Position numbers and translations under genes: made by a program. Of a stretch of DNA of 64,000 bases, positions 52,502 to 61,640 are shown in pieces. Origin of the DNA: Bacillus sp. FJAT-22090 (GTDB lineage: Bacteria; Bacillota; Bacilli; Bacillales_A; Planococcaceae); NCBI RefSeq assembly GCF_007676755.1, contig NZ_VEBK01000014.1, positions 1-64,000 on the forward strand. The letters are read 5' to 3'. A model generated the notes under the pieces. That model was not told where the DNA came from and searched no databases. It worked only from the letters and a program-made list of their open reading frames with translations. Every line of letters starts with the position of its first letter. Position 1 is the first letter of the stretch.

Positions 52502-53646
52502 ATAATCGAATCTTATTATCTTCCCCGCATATGTGTGGAAATGAACAAAAATATATAAATGAGGCATTTAAAACGAATTGGATCGCCCCTCTTGGTCCAA
52601 ATGTGGAGAAGTTTGAACGAGAATTAGCAAGATACGTAGGAATTGCAGATGCGGCTGCAGTTAGTTCTGGTACAGCAGCAATTGATTTAGCATTAAATAT
52701 ACTTGGTGTAGGAGTAGGGGATATTGTATTTTGTTCAAGTTTAACGTTCATTGCAAGCGCAAACCCGATTGTTTATCGAGGGGCAACTCCAGTCTTTATT
52801 GACTCGGATTTCGATACATGGAATATGTCACCGCAAGCATTAAAAAAAGCTTTTATCGCAGCTTCGGATAGGAAAAAACTTCCACGAGCTGTTATTATCG
52901 TTAATTTATACGGACAAAGTGCACAAATGGATGAATTAATAAAGATATGTAATGAGTATGATGTACCAATTATAGAGGATGCAGCAGAATCACTTGGCTC
53001 ACTGTATAAAGGAAAAAAAAGTGGGACATTCGGTACATTTGGGATTTATTCATTCAATGGCAATAAAATAATTACAACTTCAGGTGGAGGAATGCTGATT
53101 TCAAATGACGTGGAGGCTATAAAGCATGCTCGTTTTTTAGCTACTCAAGCCCGGGATGAAGCGAAGCATTATCAGCATAGTATGATCGGATATAATTATC
53201 GCTTAAGTAATGTGTTAGCGGGAATTGGACTAGGACAATTGGAAGCTTTAAATGAACGTATAGCACAAAAGCGTGCAATTTTCGGCAGATATAAAGATTG
53301 CTTAAGCTCTATCGAAGGTATTTCTTTTAGTCCTGAATTACCAAATACGTTTTCTAATAGATGGCTGAGTGTAATGTTTTTAAACCCTAAGCGGGTTAGC
53401 ATTTCTATCAATGACCTCATTGATGCACTTGACTTAGAAAATATTGAAGCACGCCCTGTATGGAAACCACTGCACCTTCAACCCATTTTCCAGGAATGTG
53501 AATTTTACGCACACGATGAAGAAATAAAAGTGAGTGAAATTCTATTCGCTAATGGAATTTGCTTGCCATCAGATACAAAGATGACAGCTGAACAACAAAT
53601 GAGGGTAATAGAAGTGATTAAGAATAGTGTTGGTTGTAGAACTTAA
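52498..53646 (+). CDS. PLP-dependent sugar aminotransferase (DegT/PglE/EpsN-like)
   Basis: A 382-residue DegT/DnrJ/EryC1/StrS aminotransferase. Landmarks are AVSSGTAAIDLALNILGVG, CSSLTFIASANPIVYRGATP, IIEDAAESLGSLYKGKKSGT (cofactor Asp161) and YSFNGNKIITTSGGGML with the PLP-binding Lys190. It would aminate the 4-keto sugar made by the dehydratase at 43319-45151. Last gene of the polysaccharide operon; the order transferase, acetyltransferase, aminotransferase equals epsL-epsM-epsN of B. subtilis. No strong terminator follows, only a short AAATTT stem. Confidence 0.94.
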   Translation: MNNRILLSSPHMCGNEQKYINEAFKTNWIAPLGPNVEKFERELARYVGIADAAAVSSGTAAIDLALNILGVGVGDIVFCSSLTFIASANPIVYRGATPVFIDSDFDTWNMSPQALKKAFIAASDRKKLPRAVIIVNLYGQSAQMDELIKICNEYDVPIIEDAAESLGSLYKGKKSGTFGTFGIYSFNGNKIITTSGGGMLISNDVEAIKHARFLATQARDEAKHYQHSMIGYNYRLSNVLAGIGLGQLEALNERIAQKRAIFGRYKDCLSSIEGISFSPELPNTFSNRWLSVMFLNPKRVSISINDLIDALDLENIEARPVWKPLHLQPIFQECEFYAHDEEIKVSEILFANGICLPSDTKMTAEQQMRVIEVIKNSVGCRT

Positions 53647-53652
53647 CCAAAT

Positions 53653-53835
53653 TTAATTAGTAAAATCAAATTTTTTTATATAGTTACATCCTTCACAGGC
53701 TACACCTATTTGTTGATTTGTTTTCGGATCTTTATAGTAAATTTCATCGAAACCACAAATTTCACATTCCATAATATGAAAAGCTTTGCGGGTTCCAAGA
53801 ATATTATCTAGTTTCATATCAAAATTTAGCTGCAA
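53653..53835 (-). CDS. Small putative zinc-ribbon protein
   Basis: A 60-residue frame starting at TTG 53835, with a full AGGAGG nine bases upstream on the minus strand. It holds two Cys pairs, CEIC and CEGC, spaced about 22 residues apart, as in small zinc ribbons: HIMECEICGFDEIYYKDPKT then QIGVACEGCNYIKKFDF. I do not recognise a named family. The strong ribosome site and the Cys pattern argue that it is real. Confidence 0.6.
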   Translation of the reverse strand: MQLNFDMKLDNILGTRKAFHIMECEICGFDEIYYKDPKTNQQIGVACEGCNYIKKFDFTN

Positions 53836-53966
53836 GACTACACGCCTCCTATTTTAATTAATGATAAGTCGTTGTATCATGAAAAAGAGAAAGGAATTCA
53901 AATAGATACATAAATAAATCTGCTTACAAAATAGCATCAATGAATTTGAGTTACAGAATAGTTAAA

Positions 53967-53997
53967 GAAAAGAACAGACAAAAGAAATCTGCTCTTT
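53967..53997 (-). terminator. Terminator of the DUF2599 gene
   Basis: On the minus strand AGAGCAGA pairs with TCTGTTCT (one G-U pair) around a short loop, followed by TTTCTTT. Confidence 0.65.
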
Positions 53998-54014
53998 TTC
54001 ATTTAAGGTTACTT

Positions 54015-54830
54015 TTAAGGGTTACATGATGCCAACACAGTAGAGAAGTAATCTACATTTGGTCTATCAGGTTCTAAATTCCAAAGGTCCTTCTTCTTAG
54101 CAAAGTCAAAATGGCAATCAAATTGATTTTGCATACCTTCCGAATTATACCATTTACTATTGTTAGTATGTATAGATTTTATTTTATCCCAAGCATCTAT
54201 TTTTATTACTTTATTTAGATCGGAGTTTTTTGAACTAGCAACATCTGGTTTTTGTGACAAACTTAATGAAGTTATACCACCTCTATATATCCATTCACTC
54301 TTAGTGAAATAAGTAGAGAAAGAGGTTGCTTTCATGTTTACTTGAATATCGATTAAATTAGAAACGTTTTTTGTTTTCACGTTTAACAGTAAAATGTTGT
54401 TGCTATCTATCGAAGTGATAATTTGTGTATTTCCATCGTTATTGGCTACTTTTACATCAATAACTCCTATTGAATGATTATATTTATTATATATATTACC
54501 CGAATTAAAAGTCCTTCCAAATTCATTTTTGTAAAAGACAGCAGTTTCACCTTTATTAAGTTCTAGGGGTACCTGAATTTTAGTGCCCAAGGTAGATGGA
54601 ACAAGGGTAATGTTCAGGACTTCGCTATTTCCATCCATCACCTTACTATAGGAGGTTTCTTTGAGTGCTTCAGTTTTAACGTTAGAAATCATAGTAGGTA
54701 AACCAATTGCAATTTTTTTGTTCTCTTCTGTTATTAAATAAGTAGTTTTTTCAAGTGCTTTAACAGAAGTTATATGCCCGAAACTATAAACTATTGAAAG
54801 AACCATTAGTCCAGTGATAATTTTCCTCAT
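54015..54830 (-). CDS. Secreted protein with C-terminal DUF2599 domain
   Basis: A 271-residue exported protein: signal peptide MRKIITGLMVLSIVYSFGHI ending near VKALE; a beta-rich middle part; and a C-terminal DUF2599-like domain with EWIYRGGITSLSLSQKP, KIDAWDKIKS, GMQNQFDCHFDFAKKKD, LWNLEPDRPNVDYFS and the final CNP. Two conserved cysteines (in DCHF and SCNP) probably form a disulfide. The domain occurs in secreted proteins of Bacillales and Actinobacteria and has no known activity. Its own terminator and isolated position suggest a single-gene unit. Confidence 0.8.
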   Translation of the reverse strand: MRKIITGLMVLSIVYSFGHITSVKALEKTTYLITEENKKIAIGLPTMISNVKTEALKETSYSKVMDGNSEVLNITLVPSTLGTKIQVPLELNKGETAVFYKNEFGRTFNSGNIYNKYNHSIGVIDVKVANNDGNTQIITSIDSNNILLLNVKTKNVSNLIDIQVNMKATSFSTYFTKSEWIYRGGITSLSLSQKPDVASSKNSDLNKVIKIDAWDKIKSIHTNNSKWYNSEGMQNQFDCHFDFAKKKDLWNLEPDRPNVDYFSTVLASCNP

Positions 54831-55350
54831 TATTAATAATTTCCCCTAACACTATTTTACTTATTCTCTATATATCCATTGGCAATTACTAAGTCTCCAT
54901 TTTGAAGATAACCTAGATAAAATGAAATAGTTTTAAGATATAAATTACTTAATCGATAATGAGCACTCCTAACTATACGGTAGAACTTTTGTATTAATAT
55001 TGTCGAACGAGTTCATAATAACATCTGCCTACATAATTGTCATCATAAATTTTTTTCTCTCTCAAAGTTAATCTTTATTCGAACTTTTGATGCCAAACGT
55101 AGACAACTAAATAGGAAATGCATCCAATCCTATTATTTCTTATAAATGTAGAATGTAGAATCTTTACTCACTATCTTGAATAATAAAAATAGATGCAGTT
55201 ACTTAGTGCCTAATAATGGAACTTTAAATAATTCTTTCTATCCATTATACTAGTGTCTAGAAGTAACCAGAAGTACAATATTATTCAAAAATAGCTAATA
55301 TATTACTTCAGAGGTTATCTTGGTTTAGCGATTTGATTAGGGGGATTTTT
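54831..55350. other. Intergenic region, nothing recognised
   Basis: About 520 AT-rich bases between divergent genes. It must hold promoters for both sides, but no convincing pair of -35/-10 boxes, repeat or small gene stands out. Confidence 0.4.
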
Positions 55351-55848
55351 TTGGAGAACGTAAATGTTTATGTTGATTTTAAGTTGAATATTGAAGAAGG
55401 GACTTCATTATTTAATGTGGAGGCCCAGTGTTTAATATTTACAGAGGATTTAGATCAATCGGTGAATGTGGGGCATGCCTCCTTCTATTTAATTAATCCT
55501 GTTAAAAGTTCTTATTTAGACGTTTGTGGGGATGCAGATTGTATATCTTCGGACTTGTCTCACTCATTGATAAGTTTAAGAGATATTTGTGATGTAGAGA
55601 GCATCCAGGGATTAGTGGCAACTGGCCATTTCATAAATATAAAAGAAGATTGGCGTGGAAAAGGATTAGGCAAAGCTTTTATAAAGAAAATGATCGAACA
55701 ACTAACACTTTTAAATGTAGGGATCATGGTTTTAATAGCTAGAAATACAAATGAATTTCCTTATTATAGCGAATTGGGATTTCAACCGCTGAAAAATAAA
55801 GCTGATATTTCGTTGATGTATCGTTATGCAGACGATATTAATGTGTAA
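55351..55848 (+). CDS. GNAT-family N-acetyltransferase
   Basis: A TTG at 55351, seven bases after AGGGGGA, gives a 165-residue protein; an earlier TTG at 55333 lacks a ribosome site. The acetyl-CoA-binding motif is EDWRGKGLGKAFIKKMIEQL and the closing strand MVLIARNTNEFPYYSELGFQ is typical of GNAT enzymes. The N-terminal 100 residues are unusual and more variable (HASFYLINPVKSSYLDVCGD). The substrate is unknown. Confidence 0.8.
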   Translation: MENVNVYVDFKLNIEEGTSLFNVEAQCLIFTEDLDQSVNVGHASFYLINPVKSSYLDVCGDADCISSDLSHSLISLRDICDVESIQGLVATGHFINIKEDWRGKGLGKAFIKKMIEQLTLLNVGIMVLIARNTNEFPYYSELGFQPLKNKADISLMYRYADDINV

Positions 55849-55872
55849 AATACATAGACAACTTATCAAAGT

Positions 55873-55912
55873 ACCAGTGTCCCAGTATTTTTACGAGGAC
55901 ACTGGTTTTCTT
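55873..55912. terminator. Bidirectional terminator
   Basis: ACCAGTGTCC (55873-55882) and GGACACTGGT (55897-55906) form a perfect 10-base stem followed by TTTCTTT. It separates the acetyltransferase from the convergent hydrolase. Confidence 0.9.
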
Positions 55913-57474
55913 TATTTTAAATATCTCCTTGCACTTGAATAATTCGTTTTGTAAACTCCTGCGGAAATCGATTCAATTTTGACTTTGTCTGATGCATTTG
56001 GAGCGTGTAACATTTTCCCATCTCCTATATACAAACCGACGTGATATACTTTTCCTTTTCCTTTATTGCCCGCAAAAAATACCAAGTCTCCAGGTTGTAG
56101 ATCTTTCTTTGCGACTGCTGTCCCTTTTGTTGCTTGGTAAAAGGAATCGCGCGGAATAAGGATTCCATGATTTTTATAAACAGAGTAAATAATTCCCGAA
56201 CAGTCGTAACCATATGAAGATGTTCCTGCCCATAAATAAGGAAGACCTAAGAACATTTTTGCACTGTTTACAATATCCTTTTGGCTTGGTTTTGGGATAG
56301 CTGCGTAATTTTTAAAGGGTTTGGCATCCTTTTTCAGTAAATATTTAACACCGTTTGCTGGTGTTTGTACATGTAGCCATTCGCCTTCTTCTTTCACAAT
56401 AGGTAGGATAGTTGAATAGCTGATTTGAATAAAGCTTTTCTTTTTGCCCATATCGTTATATAAAGTAGCACTTTTTGCATTTACAACAGCAATCGAACAA
56501 TTGCTATAGTCTGTAGCCGTTTCCACGATATGTGCTTTAGGGACCCATCCGGGGTATCCTTCTTTTTGATATGGTACGAACTGATCATTAATCGCTATTC
56601 TAACCCAATTTCCACTCGTTTTTAACACAGTTACCTGATCTCCATACAGTGCTTGTGTATCGACTTTATCAACCAACCACCATTTTTGTTTTAAGTTCAT
56701 ACTTTTCGTCCATTTAGAAATATCTACAGGGGTGGAAATGGAAGGGCGATCGACAGAGCGAGCTATGTTTGGATTATGCCAAAGAGAAGTTGCCTGTACA
56801 TTTACCTTGTATGTTTTTGTTTTACTTGGTTTTTCGCATGCCCTAACCTCTTGCGTAGGAGGAAGTGCTTTGCGGAAATCAGGATGCAACACACGTGCAA
56901 GATAAGTGGCAAAATCGCCTTTTGTTATATTGTCTAAAGGCTTATATGTATTATCTGTATAACCTGTTGCAATATGTAGTGATTGTAATGTGTTAATCGC
57001 CTCTGATACCCAATATTCAGGAAGTACATCAACGAAAGATGTCTTTGTAGTGCCTTTCAAATTAAAAGCCCTCACGAGATAGACGGCACCCTCTCCTCTT
57101 GTAAAAGGGGCATTTGGGTTAAACGCACCGTTCGCATCTGCTATCATAATTCCTTCATTCGAAACTGCTGCCATGAATGGGTAACCTGGATGAGTCGCAT
57201 CTACATCCGTAAAGTCTACTTCCATCTGTTCTGTGGGAGCCAGCCCCAATGACTTTACTATCATTTCAGCCGCCTCAAGACGGGTAATCGCTTCATTGAC
57301 TCCAAAGTTTTTTGAAGGGTTTCCAACTAATATTCCTTTAGAAGCTAAAAAATCTAGCTCTGCTTTTGCTAAATAATCGTCCCCCACATCTTTGAACAAT
57401 GGAGCAGCTGAAGCAGTACTAAATGTGGAAAATAAAAAGATAATCCCAATAAAAAATGCGATATGTTTTTTCAT
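55912..57474 (-). CDS. SLH-anchored NlpC/P60 peptidoglycan endopeptidase
   Basis: A 520-residue exported wall hydrolase. The signal peptide ends at STASAA. Three SLH domains follow (about 28-195; FKDVGDDYLAKAELDFLASK, DVDATHPGYPFMAAVSNEGI, FVDVLPEYWVSEAINTLQSL), which bind pyruvylated wall polymer. Two SH3-like regions come next (about 225-380), then the NlpC/P60 domain with Cys425 (YDCSG), His478 (YHVGLYIG) and His490 (HAPN) as the catalytic triad. It should cut stem peptides (gamma-D-Glu to diaminoacid). Strong GAGGAGGG ribosome site. The SLH type of anchor differs from the SbsC type used by two other proteins in this window. Confidence 0.94.
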   Translation of the reverse strand: MKKHIAFFIGIIFLFSTFSTASAAPLFKDVGDDYLAKAELDFLASKGILVGNPSKNFGVNEAITRLEAAEMIVKSLGLAPTEQMEVDFTDVDATHPGYPFMAAVSNEGIMIADANGAFNPNAPFTRGEGAVYLVRAFNLKGTTKTSFVDVLPEYWVSEAINTLQSLHIATGYTDNTYKPLDNITKGDFATYLARVLHPDFRKALPPTQEVRACEKPSKTKTYKVNVQATSLWHNPNIARSVDRPSISTPVDISKWTKSMNLKQKWWLVDKVDTQALYGDQVTVLKTSGNWVRIAINDQFVPYQKEGYPGWVPKAHIVETATDYSNCSIAVVNAKSATLYNDMGKKKSFIQISYSTILPIVKEEGEWLHVQTPANGVKYLLKKDAKPFKNYAAIPKPSQKDIVNSAKMFLGLPYLWAGTSSYGYDCSGIIYSVYKNHGILIPRDSFYQATKGTAVAKKDLQPGDLVFFAGNKGKGKVYHVGLYIGDGKMLHAPNASDKVKIESISAGVYKTNYSSARRYLK

Positions 57475-57560
57475 ATATACTCCATCCCTCCTCTATTTAC
57501 TATACAAGAGACTATCTTTTTTTGCTAGATTAAAAATTCAGATATTTTAAATCTCTAATA

Positions 57561-57598
57561 TAAAAAAGCCATGCGAATAGGACCATTCGCAAAGCTCT
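57561..57598 (-). terminator. Terminator of the zinc-ribbon membrane gene
   Basis: On the minus strand AGCTTTGCGAAT pairs with ATTCGCATGGCT (two mismatches) around a five-base loop and runs into six T. Confidence 0.75.
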
Positions 57599-57610
57599 CT
57601 TTTGCTTCTT

Positions 57611-58378
57611 TCAAAACAAGTAAATCATATTATCCAAATACCTTCCCAACGTCGAATCGGCCAAAAGGGTTACGATAATCACAAACAACAAAACATAAAC
57701 CGCAATATATAGGATAAAACCATATAAAGGATCTATTTCACTTGGATTTTTCGTTATTAAAAAGCTAACTAAGTACAATGGCAAAACAAACATGGTGATT
57801 ATAAAACTAATAACTAACATTATATTTCCAAACGTAAATGATTGGATAATCATGAGAAGTAGGGAAAGGGAAATAGTTACAACGAGAGGAGATAACTGCC
57901 CGCCATAAAAACTAATAATGGCTTTTAAAGAATACTGGGAACCGAAAAAGCTATTAATAATAAAAAGGCTAAATATTGAAATAGCGAAAAATAGGAAAGT
58001 GAGTAATATTATTTGGATAAAATAAGGAAAAAAGAATAAAGAATCTCCCCGGAGGTTGTTATGAGTTATTAAATATAGAGATATTGTATACAGCAATGTA
58101 AATAAAACAATGCTAAATAACCCGTTGGAAAAGTCTTTTTCTCCTTGCTGAAACGCAAATGAAGGCTTCTTTAACTGTTGGATGAAATAGGTCCTATAAA
58201 TAGATGATCTCTGTTTCAAATTTTCTATATGTATATTAGGTTCGACAGGCTGTACGGATGTTTTTGCTGTAGTATTTCGTTCCGTACGCAATAAAACTTT
58301 TTCAAATTTATTTCCACATGTTCCGCAAAAGTTTCCAACGACTTGTTCTTGCCCGCAATTTGAGCAGACGATATGCAT
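57611..58378 (-). CDS. Zinc-ribbon multi-pass membrane protein
   Basis: A 255-residue protein: an N-terminal zinc ribbon (CSNCGQEQVVGNFCGTCGNK, four cysteines), a charged linker, then five or six membrane helices (GLFSIVLFTLLYTISLYLIT, FIQIILLTFLFFAISIFSLF, YIAVYVLLFVIIVTLLAD). The layout matches the uncharacterised YvbJ/DUF-type zinc-ribbon membrane proteins of Bacillales. It may sense stress or assist membrane proteins; no function can be read. It is divergent from the second sensor kinase gene, 160 bases away. Confidence 0.75.
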   Translation of the reverse strand: MHIVCSNCGQEQVVGNFCGTCGNKFEKVLLRTERNTTAKTSVQPVEPNIHIENLKQRSSIYRTYFIQQLKKPSFAFQQGEKDFSNGLFSIVLFTLLYTISLYLITHNNLRGDSLFFFPYFIQIILLTFLFFAISIFSLFIINSFFGSQYSLKAIISFYGGQLSPLVVTISLSLLLMIIQSFTFGNIMLVISFIITMFVLPLYLVSFLITKNPSEIDPLYGFILYIAVYVLLFVIIVTLLADSTLGRYLDNMIYLF

Positions 58379-58538
58379 TGCCTCCCGTTTGTTTTTATAG
58401 GTAATGTATGAAGTTTGCTTGAAAAGTATACTTAAGCGACCTGTCTTGGCCAGAAATCCCTATGATAAATTTGTTTGTAAAAATGAATGTTTTCGTTGTA
58501 CAGTGGATAAAGGAGTATTTTGGTAAAGGAGGTACCTC

Positions 58539-61500
58539 ATGGTGAAGAGAAAAGTTTTCATCTTTCTTTCAATTAGTATTTTTCTATTAACGCTATTATA
58601 TATAATCAAACCATTTCAAACAGACACTTCCTCACCTTTTCCAATACAAAATGGAATTCTTTCCTTGGAAGATTGGGATGAAGAAGATCAGATAATTGAG
58701 CTGAATGGGGATTGGGATTTCTTTCCCGATACTCTAATCGTTCCTAGTCCCAATTATGATGTTTTTGCCATCAGTCAAGAAAATCGAAAGCAAATAACAG
58801 TGCCAGGAGAATGGAATGACCGGTTGAAAGAAAGTGGTCCTCACGGAGTAGGTACTTATCGATTGATTGTTAAAGTACCGAAGGAAGGGAGATATGGGAT
58901 AAAGGCAGCCTCGATCCGTAACTCCAGCAAAATTTATATAAATGGAAAAGAAGTAGGAGGGGTGGGTAACCCTACAGAGCGTATTGAAGATTTTAAATAT
59001 GATAATAGAAAATACACAGTGTATGGGGAAAGTGAAAATAGACAGCTAGAGATTGTCGTGCTAGTTGCTAATTTAACCTATTATACAGGGGGCATCACAC
59101 ATCCACTAAAATTTGGGACTGCACAAAACATAATAGCCAAACATGAAATGGATCGGCTTATTAAAATGATGATAATTACGGGGTTTTTACTCATGGGAAT
59201 TATCCACTTTTTTACGTTTATACAAAGGAAAAAGTATTTATATGAGCTGTTCTTTGCGCTATTTTGCATTACGCTAGGGGTATATACCTCCATGCTGAAT
59301 GAATATTTATTTTTTCTTGTGTTTCCTGGGTTTGATGCAAAGGAACAGACGAGATTACAGTTGTTGGTCATCCATTTAGTCGTACTGTTTTTCTTATTGT
59401 TTGTTTATCATTTGTTTAAGCAATATGCAAAGAAAAAAATAGTGATTGTTCTAAGCAGCTTGTTGTGCATACAAATAGTTATTTACGGGACGAAGAATCC
59501 GGTTATTCTGTTGGTTAGACACCTTTCTTTAACGACAAGACAGATTCTAATTGTGTTCTTTTTAGCTATATGCTTTGTTTATATTCTTGTTGTTTTGATG
59601 AGAGCCTTTTTAAGGAAAAAAGAGGATACAGAGTATTTATTGCTTACAATGACTACTTTTATGTGCTATGGATTATTATTAGGGCTGGAATTCCTGTTCG
59701 AACTACAAGTTAAGAGTATATTATCCGCTTTAAGTTTACTTATGATTTTTAGTTTGTCCCTACTGATGGGACATCGTTATCAAGCTGCCTTTAATAGGGT
59801 AGAAGGATTATCGGAGGAACTTCTTTTGTATGACCGGTTAAAAGATGAATTTCTAGTAAAGACGTCGCATGAACTCAGCACCCCCTTACATGGGATTATC
59901 AACTTATCTAAGTTATTAATGGAAGGAATCGATGGGCCTTTAAAACGTAAGCAGCAGGAAAATATTATTTTAATACATAATGTAGGCAAACGTCTGGCAA
60001 GTTTAGTAGAAGACCTGTTATTTGTATCTACCATTAAAAAAGGAGAAACTCGTCTAGCTGCACGTCCTGTCAATATTTCCATCGTGGAGGAAGTGCTCGC
60101 TGAGATGAATTATTTGATCTCACCGATGCAACAGCTGAAGCTTGTAAATAATATGCCAAAAAATCTTCCGCCGATTTATATGGATGAACAAAAGCTGAAG
60201 CAGGTCTTTTTTAACTTAATATATAATGCAATTAAATACACAGCAGCTGGAAGCATAACGATTGAAGCAGAAGTTAGAGAAACACAGATGTACATCTCGG
60301 TATCTGATACGGGTAAAGGAATAGAAAAAGAGCATTTGGAATTGATCTTCTCTTCCTTCTATCAAATAGAGAGTAGCAGATCCGGAGATTCAACTGGACT
60401 TGGGTTGGGATTAAGTATTACAAAAAATATTATTGAAAGCTCTGGAGGGCGTATTTGGGCAGCTTCTAAAATTGGTCAGGGCTCTCGTTTCACTTTTACT
60501 GCTCCCCTTGCCACTACACAGCAGCTTGGAGAAGTGATAGAACCGCAAAACATCGCAGAGATTTTTCAGCGGACAAACGAAGTGGGACTTTTACAGTCAG
60601 CAACATCCGTATCAACAGAAAAGGAGAAGGCGATAAAACCATATACTGTTCTAGTGGTAGATAATGAGCCTGCAAACTTGCAAGTGCTCATCAATATGAT
60701 CCACTCTTTAAACTATCATGTCATCGCTGCAAGCAGTGGCTCAGAAGCGATGGCTATTCTAAAAAAAGAAACAATCGACCTTGTTATCATAGATTTAATG
60801 ATGCCAAATATGTCAGGATACGAATTATGCCAAGCAGTGCGAAAGGAATATGATCTTGTTGAGCTCCCAGTCATTATATTGACAGCAGCTGGGCAACTAT
60901 CCGATTTAGTCGCTTCGTTTCAGGTAGGTGCGAATGACTTTTTACAAAAGCCAGTAAATTTAGATGAGCTAAAGGCTAGAGTAGAGTCGCTATTATTAAT
61001 GAAAAAATCTGCAGAGGATGCTATTAAAGACGAGTTGAGTTTTTTTTATGCACAAATAACTCCCCATTTTTTATATAATACACTTAATACGATTATCGGA
61101 TTAAGCTATAATGATGTAGAAAAAACTCGAGAGGCTCTACAGCATCTAGCCATCTACTTTCGGGCCAAATTGGATGCCCGGGAACATCATGCGCTCGTAG
61201 AACTAGAGGATGAAGTGGAGCTTGTACAAGCTTACTTGGCGATTGAACAAATACGTTTTGGCGATAGGCTAACTATTGAGTACGCTATCGATGAGACAAT
61301 TGAAACGTATATTCCATCGATGACTATTCAGCCGTTAGTGGAAAATGCAGTACAGCATGGCATTTCAAAACAAAAGCATGGAGGTACTTTATTGCTAGCG
61401 ATTGAGCGTGAATCCTCTAACATAAAAATAACGATTGAGGATAATGGGGTTGGCATACCTCTTGAAAAACAACAAGAATTACTGGAAGGTAAAAACAATC

Positions 61501-61640
61501 GAATCGGATTTACTAATCCATTGAAAAAACTTACCCTTATTAAAGGTGCAACTTTTCAATTAGATAGTGAAGAAGGTAAAGGGACAAAAATAACAATACG
61601 ATTGCCTGAGGTAAAAAACAATGAGAGTATTATTGGTTGA
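58539..61640 (+). CDS. Hybrid sensor kinase with two kinase modules, second copy
   Basis: A 1033-residue paralogue of the kinase at 2812-5820 with the same domain order. Membrane anchor (6-24); galactose-binding-like jelly roll (about 35-205, ELNGDWDFFPD, GVGTYRLIVKVP, IYINGKEVGGVGNP); seven helices (about 210-410); HisKA with SHELSTPLHG (His444); HATPase (IYNAIKYT, DTGKGI, GLGLGLSI); receiver (Asp752 in IIDLMMPN); LytS-type kinase (QITPHFLYN, His843) with a second ATPase (LVENAVQHGI, DNGVGI). All catalytic residues are kept in both modules. The ATG has AAAGGAGG at good distance. The regulator gene overlaps its end by 20 bases. Confidence 0.92.
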   Translation: MVKRKVFIFLSISIFLLTLLYIIKPFQTDTSSPFPIQNGILSLEDWDEEDQIIELNGDWDFFPDTLIVPSPNYDVFAISQENRKQITVPGEWNDRLKESGPHGVGTYRLIVKVPKEGRYGIKAASIRNSSKIYINGKEVGGVGNPTERIEDFKYDNRKYTVYGESENRQLEIVVLVANLTYYTGGITHPLKFGTAQNIIAKHEMDRLIKMMIITGFLLMGIIHFFTFIQRKKYLYELFFALFCITLGVYTSMLNEYLFFLVFPGFDAKEQTRLQLLVIHLVVLFFLLFVYHLFKQYAKKKIVIVLSSLLCIQIVIYGTKNPVILLVRHLSLTTRQILIVFFLAICFVYILVVLMRAFLRKKEDTEYLLLTMTTFMCYGLLLGLEFLFELQVKSILSALSLLMIFSLSLLMGHRYQAAFNRVEGLSEELLLYDRLKDEFLVKTSHELSTPLHGIINLSKLLMEGIDGPLKRKQQENIILIHNVGKRLASLVEDLLFVSTIKKGETRLAARPVNISIVEEVLAEMNYLISPMQQLKLVNNMPKNLPPIYMDEQKLKQVFFNLIYNAIKYTAAGSITIEAEVRETQMYISVSDTGKGIEKEHLELIFSSFYQIESSRSGDSTGLGLGLSITKNIIESSGGRIWAASKIGQGSRFTFTAPLATTQQLGEVIEPQNIAEIFQRTNEVGLLQSATSVSTEKEKAIKPYTVLVVDNEPANLQVLINMIHSLNYHVIAASSGSEAMAILKKETIDLVIIDLMMPNMSGYELCQAVRKEYDLVELPVIILTAAGQLSDLVASFQVGANDFLQKPVNLDELKARVESLLLMKKSAEDAIKDELSFFYAQITPHFLYNTLNTIIGLSYNDVEKTREALQHLAIYFRAKLDAREHHALVELEDEVELVQAYLAIEQIRFGDRLTIEYAIDETIETYIPSMTIQPLVENAVQHGISKQKHGGTLLLAIERESSNIKITIEDNGVGIPLEKQQELLEGKNNRIGFTNPLKKLTLIKGATFQLDSEEGKGTKITIRLPEVKNNESIIG

